The notes under the pieces were generated by a model, which searched no databases, had not been told where the DNA came from, and was given only the letters and a program-made list of their open reading frames with translations. From the NCBI RefSeq assembly GCF_027532945.1, contig NZ_JAPZTZ010000020.1, positions 1 to 64,000 of the forward strand: DNA of 64,000 nucleotides, written 5' to 3'. This DNA is from Phreatobacter sp. (GTDB lineage Bacteria > Pseudomonadota > Alphaproteobacteria > Rhizobiales > Phreatobacteraceae). Position 1 is the stretch's first letter. Each line of letters starts with the position of its first letter. Shown here in pieces: positions 6,197 to 15,144 of the stretch. The translations under genes were made by a program, and so were the position numbers.

Positions 6197-8920
6197 TCAC
6201 TGCGGCGCCTGGGTGTTCTGCTGATTGAGCAGGTCGGTGATCCGGCGCAGCGTCACGCGCCGGTTCTCCGCCGAGGGCCCCTGCGTCTGCACCTTAAGGT
6301 TCTGCTCGCCATAGCCCTGGGTGGTCAGGTTCTCCGGCGGGATGTTGTAGGTCTGGGTCAGGGCCGTCGCGATGGACTGGGCGCGCCGGTCCGACAGCGA
6401 CAGGTTGTCGACATCGTTGCCCACCGCATCCGTGTGGCCCTCGACGAGGAAGACCTCGTTCGGATTGGCGGTGATGGCCCGGCCGAGCGCCGCCGCGATC
6501 GTGTCGAGGCGCCGGACCTGGTCGGGCTTGATTTCCCACGACCCGGTATCGAAGGTGATCGTGTTGACGTCGACGCTGCGGGTATAGGCGCGCACCGTCG
6601 GGCTGTAGCGCACCTCGTCGAGCGTGTAGCGGCGCGGCGGACGCTGCACCAGCGGCGCACTCAGCGTCTCGTAGATCACCTCCGGCGTCGCCTCCTCGGC
6701 ATCGACGATGTAGCGGTTGCGCGGGAACGAATATTCCGGAGGCGGCAGCTCGATGATCTGTTCCTCGAAGGTGCGGGGACGCGGCCGGAACGAGTTGTCG
6801 ATCAGGATCACCTCGCGCCCGTCGGGATAGCGGCGGATGCGGCGCACCAGCTCGCCACTCTCGTCGGTGACGGTGATGACACGCACGCCGTCCGGCCGGT
6901 CGAAGACCGACACCATCTCATTGCCGCGGCGCTCGGAGCGGAAATTGCCGCCGAGCTCGCGGAAGCGCGCGGTCTCGTCGTGACGGATGAAGGTGCCCTC
7001 GCCGTCCCGGATGATGGTGCGGCCGGGCTCGTGAATGACCGTGACGCCGTCCTGGGTGAACTCGCGGCGACTGTCGCGGATCTCATCGACACGCTCGGCG
7101 CGCGCGCCCCGGCTCAGCATGAAGCCGCCGACAAGGCCGGCGCCGATGCCGATGGCGGCGGCACCCGCCGGGCCGATGCGCGAACCGCGCCGCTGCTCGG
7201 GCGGCCCCTGGCGCGGCGGCAAGCCGGTAAAGCCTCCGGGCACGCCCGTACCGGGCTGGCCGGGCTGGCCCTGGAAGCCGCCGGGAGCCCCGGGTCCACC
7301 GGGCCGCTGCTGGCCAAAGCCCTGGCCCGGAATGGCGGGAGACGGAGCCGGACCACCGGTCTGCGGCTGGTTGGGAAGACCGGGCGGCTGGGCCGGACCG
7401 CCGATCTGCGGCTGACCGGGCTGGCCGGGCGGCCGGGCGGGACCACCGACCTGCGGCTGGCCGGGCTGGCCGGGCGGCTGGGCGGGACCACCGATCTGCG
7501 GCTGACCGGGCTGGCTGGGCGGCTGGGCGGGACCACCGACCTGCGGCTGGCCCGGCTGGCTGGGCGGCTGGGCGGGACCACCGACCTGCGGCTGGCCCGG
7601 CTGGCCAGGAACGACGCCAGGCGGGCGCTGTCCGATCGGCGGCTGGCCGGGCGGCAGGGCCGGACCACCGGTCTGCGGCTGACCGGGCTGGCCGGGCGGC
7701 TGGGCGGTGCCACCGACCTGCGGCTGGCCCGGCTGGCCGGGAACGACGCCGGGCGGGCGCTGGCCGATCGGCGGCTGGCCGGTCGGCGGCTGCTGCGCGC
7801 CACCGGTCTGCGGCTGGCCCGGCTGGCCGGGAACCACGCCCGGAGGGCGCTGTCCGATCGGCGGCTGGCCGGGCGGCTGGGCCGGACCACCGGTCTGCGG
7901 CTGGCCCGGCTGTCCTGGAACCACGCCCGGCGGGCGCTGTCCGATCGGCGACTGCCCCGTCGGCGGCTGCTGGGCGCCACCGGTCTGCGGCTGAGCGGAC
8001 TGGCCGGGGACCACGCCCGGCGGGCGCTGCCCGATCGGCGGCTGGCCGGTCGGCGGCTGCTGCGCGCCACCCGTCTGCGGCTGACCGGGCTGGCCGGGGA
8101 CCACGCCAGGCGGGCGCTGGCCGATGGGAGGCTGGCCGGCAGGCGGCTGCTGCGCGCCACCGGTCTGGGGAACGGCGCCCGGACGCTGCACAGGCGGCTG
8201 TGCCGACTGGCCGGGCGAATTGCCGCCGAAAGGCGGGCGGCCGTCCTGCGGCCGGATGGCACCCGGCGTTGGGCGCTGGCTCTCGCCTGAGGTGGCGGGC
8301 GGGACGGGACGGCCCTGCTGCGGCTGCCCCAGGCCCGGGCGCGGCGGCTGGCCGGCGCCGGGCTGCTGACCCTGGCCTGGCGGCTGGCCGGTGAAGCCGG
8401 GGCTGCGCGGCGGCTGCGCACCGGCCGGGGGGTTCACCCGCGGCGCCGTCGGCTGGGTCGGCTGGGCGATCGGTGGTGCGGTCCGTTGGGGCTGCTGAGA
8501 CTGGACCGGGGGCGCAAGCCGCTGCTGCTGCGGCGGCTGGGCCTGGACGGGCGGACGCTGCTGAATGGGCGGACGCTGCTGGATGGGCGGCGCCTGCCGC
8601 TCCGGCTGCACCTGACGCTGCGGCTGCTGCATCGGGGCGACGGGCGGGCGCGGCTGCTGAACCTGACCGCCACCGCCCATGCCGCCCTGGGGCGGGCGCG
8701 GTTGCTGGACCTGACCGCCGCCACCGGGCGCGCGGCCCTCCGGCGGACGGCCCGGCTGGCCCTGTCCTCCCGGCCGCTGCTGGCGCGGATCGCGCTCCTG
8801 CTGCGGGTTGAGCTGAGCGACCTCAAGGCGCCCCGACGGCAGGGTCTCGGCGAGGCCGGGAGCCATGGCGAGAACCGGCAGGAACGTGCCGGCCAGCAGG
8901 GCGCGCTTCAGGGCGTTCAT
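6197..8920 (-). CDS. OmpA-family protein with long Pro/Gln/Gly-rich repeat region
   Basis: A 907-residue exported protein. Residues 1-24 are a signal peptide ending in GLAE. About 30-560 are extremely rich in P, Q and G, with a 13-residue [13 protein letters not shown] block six times and about 15-residue blocks of the type [16 protein letters not shown] glycine-rich hydrophobic stretch (about 590) precedes a charged region. Residues 782-907 form an OmpA-like peptidoglycan-binding domain with VEGHTDAVG and LSDRRAQ. OmpA domains bind meso-diaminopimelate in peptidoglycan, so this should anchor a flexible extended tether in the envelope. ATG 8920 has GGAG upstream. The repeats make length variation between strains likely. 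Confidence 0.85.
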   Translation of the reverse strand: MNALKRALLAGTFLPVLAMAPGLAETLPSGRLEVAQLNPQQERDPRQQRPGGQGQPGRPPEGRAPGGGGQVQQPRPPQGGMGGGGQVQQPRPPVAPMQQPQRQVQPERQAPPIQQRPPIQQRPPVQAQPPQQQRLAPPVQSQQPQRTAPPIAQPTQPTAPRVNPPAGAQPPRSPGFTGQPPGQGQQPGAGQPPRPGLGQPQQGRPVPPATSGESQRPTPGAIRPQDGRPPFGGNSPGQSAQPPVQRPGAVPQTGGAQQPPAGQPPIGQRPPGVVPGQPGQPQTGGAQQPPTGQPPIGQRPPGVVPGQSAQPQTGGAQQPPTGQSPIGQRPPGVVPGQPGQPQTGGPAQPPGQPPIGQRPPGVVPGQPGQPQTGGAQQPPTGQPPIGQRPPGVVPGQPGQPQVGGTAQPPGQPGQPQTGGPALPPGQPPIGQRPPGVVPGQPGQPQVGGPAQPPSQPGQPQVGGPAQPPSQPGQPQIGGPAQPPGQPGQPQVGGPARPPGQPGQPQIGGPAQPPGLPNQPQTGGPAPSPAIPGQGFGQQRPGGPGAPGGFQGQPGQPGTGVPGGFTGLPPRQGPPEQRRGSRIGPAGAAAIGIGAGLVGGFMLSRGARAERVDEIRDSRREFTQDGVTVIHEPGRTIIRDGEGTFIRHDETARFRELGGNFRSERRGNEMVSVFDRPDGVRVITVTDESGELVRRIRRYPDGREVILIDNSFRPRPRTFEEQIIELPPPEYSFPRNRYIVDAEEATPEVIYETLSAPLVQRPPRRYTLDEVRYSPTVRAYTRSVDVNTITFDTGSWEIKPDQVRRLDTIAAALGRAITANPNEVFLVEGHTDAVGNDVDNLSLSDRRAQSIATALTQTYNIPPENLTTQGYGEQNLKVQTQGPSAENRRVTLRRITDLLNQQNTQAPQ
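7378..8170 (-). repeat. In-gene tandem repeats encoding Pro/Gln/Gly blocks
   Basis: Imperfect direct repeats of about 45 and 90 bases lie within the OmpA-type gene. At DNA level they show as repeated ggctggccgggcggctggg and gggcgctgtccgatcggcgg. They keep frame (multiples of three) and code for the peptide blocks described under that gene. Boundaries are approximate. Confidence 0.8.
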
Positions 8921-9076
8921 CAGTCACTCCACGGAATCAGCGACGGCCCGAAAGCCGCTCGGCCCCCATGGCAACCGCAAATGACGGCACAATCGCGACG
9001 CTCGCAAGGGAACGGCGCGGCATTTGGCTTAAACGCCGTTCATCTGCCGCCGTTCCGCAGGACCGCCGTCAGGCCG

Positions 9077-10066
9077 TCAAAGCGGTTTCTTCAGCCACTT
9101 GCCGATGACGCCGACAATGCCTTCGCGGAAAACGAGCACGCAGATCACGAAGATCACGCCCTGGACGATGGTCACCCAGGCGCCGAGGCCGGCGAGGAAG
9201 TTCTGCATGGAGATGATGACCGCGGCCCCGACAATGGGACCGAAGACGGTGCCCATGCCGCCAACCAGGGTCATCAGCACGACCTCGCCGGACATGCTCC
9301 AGTGCACATCGGTGAGGGAGGCAAGCTGAACCGCCACCGCCTTGGTGGCGCCCGCAAGGCCCGCCAGCGACGCCGAGAGCACGAAGACCGCCAGCTTGTA
9401 CTGGTTGACCCGGTAGCCGAGCGACACCGCACGGGCCTCGTTGTCACGGATCGCCTTCAGCACCTGCCCGAAAGGCGAGTGGATGATGCGGTAGATGAGC
9501 AGGATACCGGCCATGAAGATGGCGGCGACCAGATAGTAGGTCACCGTGTCATTCGACAGCGGCAGGACGCCCAGCAGCGCGTTGCGCGGCACGGCCTGGA
9601 TACCGTCTTCGCCGCCGGTGAAGCGCGGCGTTTGCAGCGAGAAGAAATAGACCATCTGGGCGAGCGCCAGGGTGATCATGGCGAAGTAGATGCCCTGGCG
9701 ACGGATGGCGAGCGAGCCGAAGGCGAGGCCAAGGATGGCGCCCGAGGCGGTGCCGAGGAGGATCGAGGCCTCGGGGGTCAGGCCCCAGTGCTTGGCGGTG
9801 TAGGCCGAGACATAGGAGGCGAAGCCGAAATAGGCGGCATGGCCGAAGGACAGGAGGCCGCCATAGCCGAGCATCAGGTTGAAGGCACAGGCGAAGAGCG
9901 CGAAGCACAGCACCTTCATCAGGAAGAACGGATAGCCGATCACCGGGATGAAGGGCAGCACCACCAGCAGCGCCGCGAGCGCGATGAACAGCGTCCGGTG
10001 CAGTGCGGCGTGATCGGCGGCCTCGGTGGGGCTGGCGGGGGGAGCGGCGATGGAGATCTCGGCCAT
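9077..10066 (-). CDS. livM: Branched-chain amino acid ABC transporter permease (LivM type)
   Basis: A 329-residue inner-membrane permease with about nine hydrophobic segments. It carries the LivM landmarks GYGGLLSFGHAAYFG and SLAIRRQGIYFAMITLALAQ, and an EAA-like loop AIRDNEARAVSLGYRVN for contact with the ATPase. It is the last gene of the first Liv operon, and its ATG overlaps the livH stop by one base (TGATG). With LivH it forms the channel for import of branched-chain amino acids, amides or related acids. The real substrate depends on the binding protein. Confidence 0.93.
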   Translation of the reverse strand: MAEISIAAPPASPTEAADHAALHRTLFIALAALLVVLPFIPVIGYPFFLMKVLCFALFACAFNLMLGYGGLLSFGHAAYFGFASYVSAYTAKHWGLTPEASILLGTASGAILGLAFGSLAIRRQGIYFAMITLALAQMVYFFSLQTPRFTGGEDGIQAVPRNALLGVLPLSNDTVTYYLVAAIFMAGILLIYRIIHSPFGQVLKAIRDNEARAVSLGYRVNQYKLAVFVLSASLAGLAGATKAVAVQLASLTDVHWSMSGEVVLMTLVGGMGTVFGPIVGAAVIISMQNFLAGLGAWVTIVQGVIFVICVLVFREGIVGVIGKWLKKPL

Positions 10067-10953
10067 CAGGCGGCCCTCCCGAACAGGCCGGCCGGCTTCA
10101 CGAGAAGCACGATGGCCATGATAATGAAGATGACGGTGGCGGAGGCTTCCGGATAGAAGACCTTGGTCAGGCCCTCGATCAGCCCGAGGCCGAAGCCGGT
10201 GACGATGGCGCCGAGGATCGAGCCCATGCCGCCGATGACCACCACCGCGAAGACGACGATGATGAGGTCGGCGCCCATGTTCGGGTTGACCGAATAGATC
10301 GGTGCGGCGAGCACGCCAGCGAAGGCGGCAAGGCCGACGCCGAAGCCATAGGTCAGCGTGATCAGCAGCGGAACATTGATGCCGAAGGCCTGGGTCAGGG
10401 TCGGGTTCTCGGTGGCGGCGCGCAGATAGGCGCCGAGCCGCGTCTTCTCGATGACGAACCAGGTGGCGAGGCAGACGACCAGCGAGGCGACGACCACCCA
10501 GGCGCGGTAGTTCGGCAGGAACATGAAGCCGAGGTTCTGGCCGCCGCGCAGCTCCGCCGGGATCTGATAGGGCAGGCCGGAGGAGCCGAACTGGTTGCGG
10601 AAAAGACCCTGGATGATGAGGGCGAGGCCGAAGGTCAGCAGCAGGCCATAGAGATGGTCGAGATGGTAGAGCCGTTTGAGCAGCGTCCGCTCGATGATGA
10701 CGCCGGAGATGCCGGCGATGATCGGGGCGAGAAGCAGGGCCGGCCAATAGCCGACGCCCGCCCAGTTGAGCAGCATCCAGGCGATGAAGGCGCCCATCAT
10801 GTACTGGGCGCCGTGGGTGAAGTTGATGATGTTCAAGAGGCCGAAGATCACCGCGAGCCCGAGGCTCAGGATGGCGTAGAATGAGCCGTTGATCAGGCCG
10901 AGCAGGAGCTGGCCGAACAGGGCTTGCGGCGGAATGCCGAGAAGCTCGAACAT
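10066..10953 (-). CDS. livH: Branched-chain amino acid ABC transporter permease (LivH type)
   Basis: A 295-residue membrane protein of standard LivH length. It has GLINGSFYAILSLGLAVIFG at the N-terminus, NFTHGAQYMMGAF, and the EAA-like segment RAATENPTLTQAFGINV. It partners LivM. It follows the binding-protein gene after a 76-base gap containing a strong hairpin, which may set lower expression of the permeases than of the binding protein. Confidence 0.93.
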   Translation of the reverse strand: MFELLGIPPQALFGQLLLGLINGSFYAILSLGLAVIFGLLNIINFTHGAQYMMGAFIAWMLLNWAGVGYWPALLLAPIIAGISGVIIERTLLKRLYHLDHLYGLLLTFGLALIIQGLFRNQFGSSGLPYQIPAELRGGQNLGFMFLPNYRAWVVVASLVVCLATWFVIEKTRLGAYLRAATENPTLTQAFGINVPLLITLTYGFGVGLAAFAGVLAAPIYSVNPNMGADLIIVVFAVVVIGGMGSILGAIVTGFGLGLIEGLTKVFYPEASATVIFIIMAIVLLVKPAGLFGRAA

Positions 10954-10993
10954 CGATGCGGACCTGGCTGAGGCGGACCTGGCTAAGGGAGGT

Positions 10994-11019
10994 GGGAAGC
11001 GCCGCGGACGGCGCTTCCC
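10994..11019. promoter_or_regulatory. Intercistronic hairpin between binding protein and livH
   Basis: GGGAAGCGCC and GGCGCTTCCC form a perfect 10-base stem with a 6-base loop. There is no U-tract on the minus strand. It is probably a 3' stabiliser of the binding-protein mRNA or a partial attenuator. Next to it, 10961-10986 holds a near-perfect direct repeat of GGCGGACCTGGCT. Confidence 0.6.
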
Positions 11020-11029
11020 GGATCAGGCT

Positions 11030-12253
11030 TTAGGCGCGGACCAGCGGGCAAACGCCAGCGTTCAGCGGCCGGAAGGCCTCCTCGCCCGGAATGGTGGCGA
11101 GCAGCTTGTAGTAGTCCCAGGGGCCCTTCGACTCCGAGGGCTTCTTGACCTCGAAGAGATAGGCCGGATGGATCTTGCGGCCGTCCTGGCGGATGGTGCC
11201 CTGGCCGAACAGCGGATCGTCGGTGCCATTGGCCTTCATCCAGGCCATGACCTGCGCCGGGTCCTTGCTCTTCGTGGCGGCGACGGCCTTCAGGTAGTGC
11301 AGCGTCGAGGAATAGACGCCAGCCTGCACCATGGTGGGCATGAAGCCGTTGCGCTGCGCGCCGAAGCGACGCGACCAGGCGCGGGTGTTGTCGTTGAGAT
11401 CCCAGTAGAAGGTCTCGGTCAGCACCAGGCCCTGGGCCGTCTGCAGGCCGAGGGCGTGCACGTCAACGACGAAGACCAGGAGGCCGGCGAGCTTCTGGCC
11501 GCCCGCAGTGATGCCGAACTCGGCCGCCTGCTTGATCGAGTTGACGGTGTCGCCGCCGGCATTGGCGAGGCCGATGACCTTGGCGCGCGAGGCCTGGGCC
11601 TGCAGCAGGAAGGACGAGAAGTCGGTGCCGGGGAAGGGCGTGCGCACGCCGCCGAGGACGCGGCCGCCGGCGCGCTGCACCACGGCGGTGGTGTCACGCT
11701 CCAGCGCATGGCCGAAGGCATAGTCGGCGGTGAGGAAGAACCAGGTGTCGCCACCGGCCTTCACCATGGCGCCACCGGTGCCCTGCGACAGCATGTAGGT
11801 GTCGTAGGTCCAGTGGATGGTGTTCGGCGAGCACTGCGCGCCGGTGAGGTCGGAGGTGGCCGAGCCGGAGTTAAGGTGGATGCGGTTCTTCTCGCGGGTG
11901 ATCTGGTTGACCGCGAGGCCGACCGAGGAGGTCGGCACGTCGGTGATCACGTCCACGGCGTCGTTGTCGTACCACTGGCGGGCGATGTTGGCGCCAACGT
12001 CAGGCTTGTTCTGGTGGTCGGCCGAGACGATCTGCACGTTGATGCCGTTGGCGGCGGCGCGGAAATCCTCGACCGCCATGCGGGCGGCGATGACCGAACC
12101 CTCGCCGGTAAGGTCGGCATAGAGACCGGAGCGGTCGTTCAGCACGCCGATCTTGACGTTGATGGGCTGCTGGGCCTGGGCCATCGAGCGGGCCGAGAAG
12201 GCGGTGGCGGCGGCACCCGCCATGAGCGAGCGGCGATTCATGCGGAAGGTCAT
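11030..12253 (-). CDS. Periplasmic amino-acid-type binding protein of Liv operon 1
   Basis: A 407-residue type I periplasmic binding protein (Peripla_BP_6, LivJ-like). The N-terminus MNRRSLMAGAAATAFSA ending SMAQA is a signal peptide with twin arginines, so Tat export is possible. The mature part starts INVKIGVLNDRSGLYADLTG, the usual first strand and ligand loop. ATG 12253 follows GGAGGA. It sits between livF and livH in the operon. Ligands of this family include branched-chain amino acids, amides, urea, aromatic acids and short carboxylates. The sequence does not decide among them, and the near absence of amino-acid genes nearby leaves the substrate open. Confidence 0.9.
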   Translation of the reverse strand: MTFRMNRRSLMAGAAATAFSARSMAQAQQPINVKIGVLNDRSGLYADLTGEGSVIAARMAVEDFRAAANGINVQIVSADHQNKPDVGANIARQWYDNDAVDVITDVPTSSVGLAVNQITREKNRIHLNSGSATSDLTGAQCSPNTIHWTYDTYMLSQGTGGAMVKAGGDTWFFLTADYAFGHALERDTTAVVQRAGGRVLGGVRTPFPGTDFSSFLLQAQASRAKVIGLANAGGDTVNSIKQAAEFGITAGGQKLAGLLVFVVDVHALGLQTAQGLVLTETFYWDLNDNTRAWSRRFGAQRNGFMPTMVQAGVYSSTLHYLKAVAATKSKDPAQVMAWMKANGTDDPLFGQGTIRQDGRKIHPAYLFEVKKPSESKGPWDYYKLLATIPGEEAFRPLNAGVCPLVRA

Positions 12254-12306
12254 GGTCGTCTCCTCCAGAGAGAACAGATGGGTCGGTTGTTCTTGTTGTT
12301 GCGGGC

Positions 12307-13050
12307 TTACACGCCGAGATGGGCGTGCAGCTTGTCGATGTTCTGGTCGAGTTCGGCATTGAGGATCATGTCGACGACACGCCCCTGCTCGACCAGATAG
12401 TGGCGGTCGGCGACCGTCTGGGCAAAGCGGAAGTTCTGCTCCACCAGGATGATGGTGTAGCCCTCGCGCTTCAGCCGGGCGATCGTCCGGCCGATCTGCT
12501 CGATGATGACGGGGGCGAGGCCCTCGGTCGGCTCGTCGAGCAGCAGGAACTTGGCGCCGGTGCGCAGGATGCGGGCGATCGACAGCATCTGCTGTTCGCC
12601 ACCCGAGAGCTTCGTGCCCTGGCTGGTCAGCCGCTCCTTGATGTTGGGGAAGAGCTCGAAGATCTGCTCGACGCTCATGCCGCCGGGCCTGACCTGCGGC
12701 GGCAGCATCAGGTTCTCCTCCACCGACAGCGAGGAGAAGATGCCGCGCTCCTCCGGCACATAGCCGATGCCGAGCTTGGCAATGGCGCGCGACGACATGC
12801 CGATGGTCTCGCCACCCTCGAAGGTGATGGAGCCCGTCCGCTTGCCGATGATGCCGATGATCGACTTCAGCGTCGTCGTCTTGCCGGCACCATTGCGGCC
12901 GAGAAGCGTGACGACCTCGCCCTCGCCGACGTCGAGATTCATGCCGTGCAGCACGTGGGATTCGCCGTACCACGCGTTGAGGTCGCGGACGGCGAGCATC
13001 GGCCGGGGGGCCGTGGTGGCGGCGGGCGTTGCGAGGGCGGCGTCAGCCAT
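12307..13050 (-). CDS. livF: Liv-type ABC transporter ATP-binding protein (LivF)
   Basis: A 247-residue ATPase with Walker A GRNGAGKTT, the LSGGEQQM signature, Walker B FLLLDEPTEGLAP and an H-loop replaced by the LivF-type VEQN. The start overlaps the livG stop by 8 bases, which indicates translational coupling. It pairs with LivG to drive the importer. Confidence 0.94.
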   Translation of the reverse strand: MADAALATPAATTAPRPMLAVRDLNAWYGESHVLHGMNLDVGEGEVVTLLGRNGAGKTTTLKSIIGIIGKRTGSITFEGGETIGMSSRAIAKLGIGYVPEERGIFSSLSVEENLMLPPQVRPGGMSVEQIFELFPNIKERLTSQGTKLSGGEQQMLSIARILRTGAKFLLLDEPTEGLAPVIIEQIGRTIARLKREGYTIILVEQNFRFAQTVADRHYLVEQGRVVDMILNAELDQNIDKLHAHLGV

Positions 13051-13807
13051 GACCGGCTCCGATATAGGCTTCGATCACCCGCGGGTCCTTCGACACGGTG
13101 GCGTAATCGCCTTCCGCGAGCACCTTGCCGCGGGCGAGCACCGTGATGCGGTCGGACAACGAGGCGACGACCGAGAGATTGTGCTCCACCATGAGGATGG
13201 TGCGGTTGGCCGAGACGCGGCGGATGAGCTCGGCGATGCGGTCGACGTCCTCGTGGCCCATGCCGGCCATGGGCTCGTCGAGGAGCATCATTTCGGGATC
13301 GAGGGCGAGCGTCGTGGCGATCTCGAGGGCGCGCTTACGGCCATAGGAGAGCTCGACCGCCTGGTGGCGCACGAAGTCCTTGAGGCCCACCGCCTCGACC
13401 AGGCGCTCGGCCTCGGCATCCAGCGCGGAAAGAACCGCTTCCGAGGTCCAGAAGTCGAAATTGTCGCCGCGCTTGCGCTGCAGCGCGATGCGCACATTCT
13501 CCAGCACCGTCAGATGCGGGAAGACGGCGGAGATCTGGAAGGACCGCACGAGGCCGAGCCGGGCAATGTCCGCCGGCTTGGCTTGGGTGATGTCCTGCCC
13601 CTTGTAGGTGATCGTTCCCCGGGTCGGGATGAGGAACTTGGTCAGCAGGTTGAAGCAGGTCGTCTTGCCGGCGCCGTTCGGGCCGATAAGCGCGTGGATG
13701 GAGCCCCGGCGCACGTCCAGGTCCACCTCGCTGACAGCCGTAAAGCCTTTGAAATCCTTCGTCAGACCACGGGTCTGGAGGATGATCTCGTCCGACGTTC
13801 CCACCAT
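13043..13807 (-). CDS. livG: Liv-type ABC transporter ATP-binding protein (LivG)
   Basis: A 254-residue ATPase with Walker A GPNGAGKTT, a LivG-style signature LSYGRKRALEIA in place of LSGGQ, Walker B MMLLDEPMAGM and H-loop VEHN. It is the first gene of the operon. ATG 13807 was chosen because the residues after it match the usual LivG start and a GAACAGAG stretch precedes it. An ATG at 13840 adds 11 residues with no upstream site. A CTGCA-TGG-TGCAG palindrome at 13843-13855 overlaps the presumed leader. Confidence 0.93.
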   Translation of the reverse strand: MVGTSDEIILQTRGLTKDFKGFTAVSEVDLDVRRGSIHALIGPNGAGKTTCFNLLTKFLIPTRGTITYKGQDITQAKPADIARLGLVRSFQISAVFPHLTVLENVRIALQRKRGDNFDFWTSEAVLSALDAEAERLVEAVGLKDFVRHQAVELSYGRKRALEIATTLALDPEMMLLDEPMAGMGHEDVDRIAELIRRVSANRTILMVEHNLSVVASLSDRITVLARGKVLAEGDYATVSKDPRVIEAYIGAGHG

Positions 13808-14132
13808 GCACTCTGTTCTTTTGCCGTGCGTTGGCGGCATTGCTGCATGGTGCAGTCAGCATAGTCAATCGAAAACCTGACTGGCACGTCATGTCCTAAG
13901 GACAGAGGGTGCGGCCTCTCCGCGCAGCTGGGGCGTCACGGCGAAGCGCGGGCCGCGCACCGGGCGCGCGGTGCAGATCATCGCTCAGGCCATGCGCTGA
14001 CGGCCAATGGAAAGGGCGTCCCGCCGGGGCGCCCTTTTCGCATGGGCTGTCGCCGCCGCCCGTCCTTGCGCCGGCCCGGACCGCGTCCGACACTTGATCG
14101 CCCGCCGGAAGAGCGGATGCGAGGAGGTGCGC
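13808..14132. other. Divergent intergenic region with an orphan terminator
   Basis: This 325-base gap between leftward livG and rightward SMP-30 gene has no supported protein gene. A short frame without a good start ends in TGA at 13998-14000, 11 bases before a strong terminator hairpin. It may be a gene remnant or a small RNA. The left part holds the livG leader with the CTGCA/TGCAG palindrome. Confidence 0.45.
14011..14038 (+). terminator. Rho-independent terminator without an obvious upstream gene
   Basis: AAAGGGCGTCCC pairs with GGGGCGCCCTTT (one G-U pair) around a GCC loop and is followed by T-rich CTTTTC. The orientation fits a rightward transcript ending here. No annotated rightward gene precedes it since the divergent livG start. 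Confidence 0.65.
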
Positions 14133-15077
14133 ATGTGGGAGCCAAGCCCGATCTATCCCGACCCGTCCATCGAGATCCTCGATCCGCGGTTCCTGAAGTA
14201 CCGTCTGTTCAATGCCGCCGTCGAACGCCTCGCCACCGGACTGCGCTGGGGCGAGGGTCCGGTCTGGCTCGGCGACCAGCGCTGCCTTCTCGTCAGCGAC
14301 ATCCCCAATGACCGCATCCTGCGCTGGGACGAGGAGACCGGCGCCGTCACGGTCTTCCGAAAGCCCAGCCACAAGGCCAATGGCAATACCCGGGACCGGC
14401 AGGGCCGCCTCGTCACCTGCGAACATGGCGGACGGCGGGTCATCCGCACCGAATATGACGGGTCCATCACTGTGCTGGCGAGCCATCACGAGGGCCGCCG
14501 CCTCAACTCCCCCAACGACGTCGTGGTGAAGTCGGACGGTTCCATCTGGTTCACCGATCCGCATTTCGGCCTGCTCAGCCATTACGAGGGTGAGCCGGCT
14601 GAGCAGGAACTGCCGCAGAACGTCTATCGCATCGACCCGGACGGCCTCGGTATCGCCGCCGTTGCCGAGAACGTCACAGGCCCCAACGGTCTGTGCTTCT
14701 CACCCGACGAGCGCACCCTCTACCTCGTCGAGTCACGTGCCACGCCCCATCGCCTCATCGTCGCCTATGACGTCACGCCGGACGGCCGTGGCCTCGCCAA
14801 TCGCCGCGTCTTCGTCGATGCCGGCCCCGGCGGCACGCCGGACGGCATCCGTTGCGACGTCGACGGCAATCTGTGGTGCGGCTGGGGCATGGGCACGCCG
14901 GACCTCGACGGCGTCATGGTCTTCGCGCCCGACGGCACCGCCATCGGCCGCATCCGCCTGCCTGAGCGCTGCGCCAATGTCTGTTTCGGCGGCCGCCACC
15001 GCAACCGCCTGTTCATGGCCACCGGCCGCGGGCTCTATGCGGTCTATGTGAACACCCAAGGGGCGCCCGGCGGCTGA
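14133..15077 (+). CDS. SMP-30/gluconolactonase-like beta-propeller hydrolase
   Basis: A 314-residue six-bladed propeller of the SGL family. Visible marks are WGEGPVW with the metal-binding glutamate near residue 44, LNSPNDVVV with the central Asn-Asp pair, GPNGLCFSPDE, and GTPDGIRCDVDGNLW with the last metal-binding Asp. The family opens sugar lactones or related esters with a divalent metal. ATG 14133 has GAGGAGG 5 bases upstream; an upstream in-frame ATG (14007) would start inside the terminator hairpin and is rejected. It is alone in its direction, so the natural lactone is unknown. Confidence 0.88.
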   Translation: MWEPSPIYPDPSIEILDPRFLKYRLFNAAVERLATGLRWGEGPVWLGDQRCLLVSDIPNDRILRWDEETGAVTVFRKPSHKANGNTRDRQGRLVTCEHGGRRVIRTEYDGSITVLASHHEGRRLNSPNDVVVKSDGSIWFTDPHFGLLSHYEGEPAEQELPQNVYRIDPDGLGIAAVAENVTGPNGLCFSPDERTLYLVESRATPHRLIVAYDVTPDGRGLANRRVFVDAGPGGTPDGIRCDVDGNLWCGWGMGTPDLDGVMVFAPDGTAIGRIRLPERCANVCFGGRHRNRLFMATGRGLYAVYVNTQGAPGG

Positions 15078-15093
15078 GCCCCTGAAACGGAAA

Positions 15094-15121
15094 CCGCCGC
15101 GCCCCTTGCGGAGCGCGGCGG
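15094..15121 (-). terminator. Terminator of the first Dpp-type operon
   Basis: CCGCCGCGC and GCGCGGCGG form a 9-base stem with a 10-base loop between convergent stops at 15077 and 15145. On the minus strand it is followed by TTTCCGTTT, fitting termination of the leftward permease gene. Confidence 0.65.
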
Positions 15122-15144
15122 CTGAACCGGTCCTGCGGCCTGCG

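Noticed and set aside
7378-8170. CRISPR-like regular repeats
   Set aside because: Units are imperfect, multiples of three, without unique spacers, and encode an in-frame peptide repeat.
6434-8290. A 618-codon open frame antisense to the OmpA-type gene
   Set aside because: It arises from the GC-rich repeats; the product is low-complexity Arg/Ala/Leu with no motif, and the other strand has signal peptide and OmpA domain.
13881-14000. Short rightward gene ending at TGA 13998
   Set aside because: No ATG, GTG or TTG at a useful place and no recognisable product; kept only as possible remnant or small RNA.
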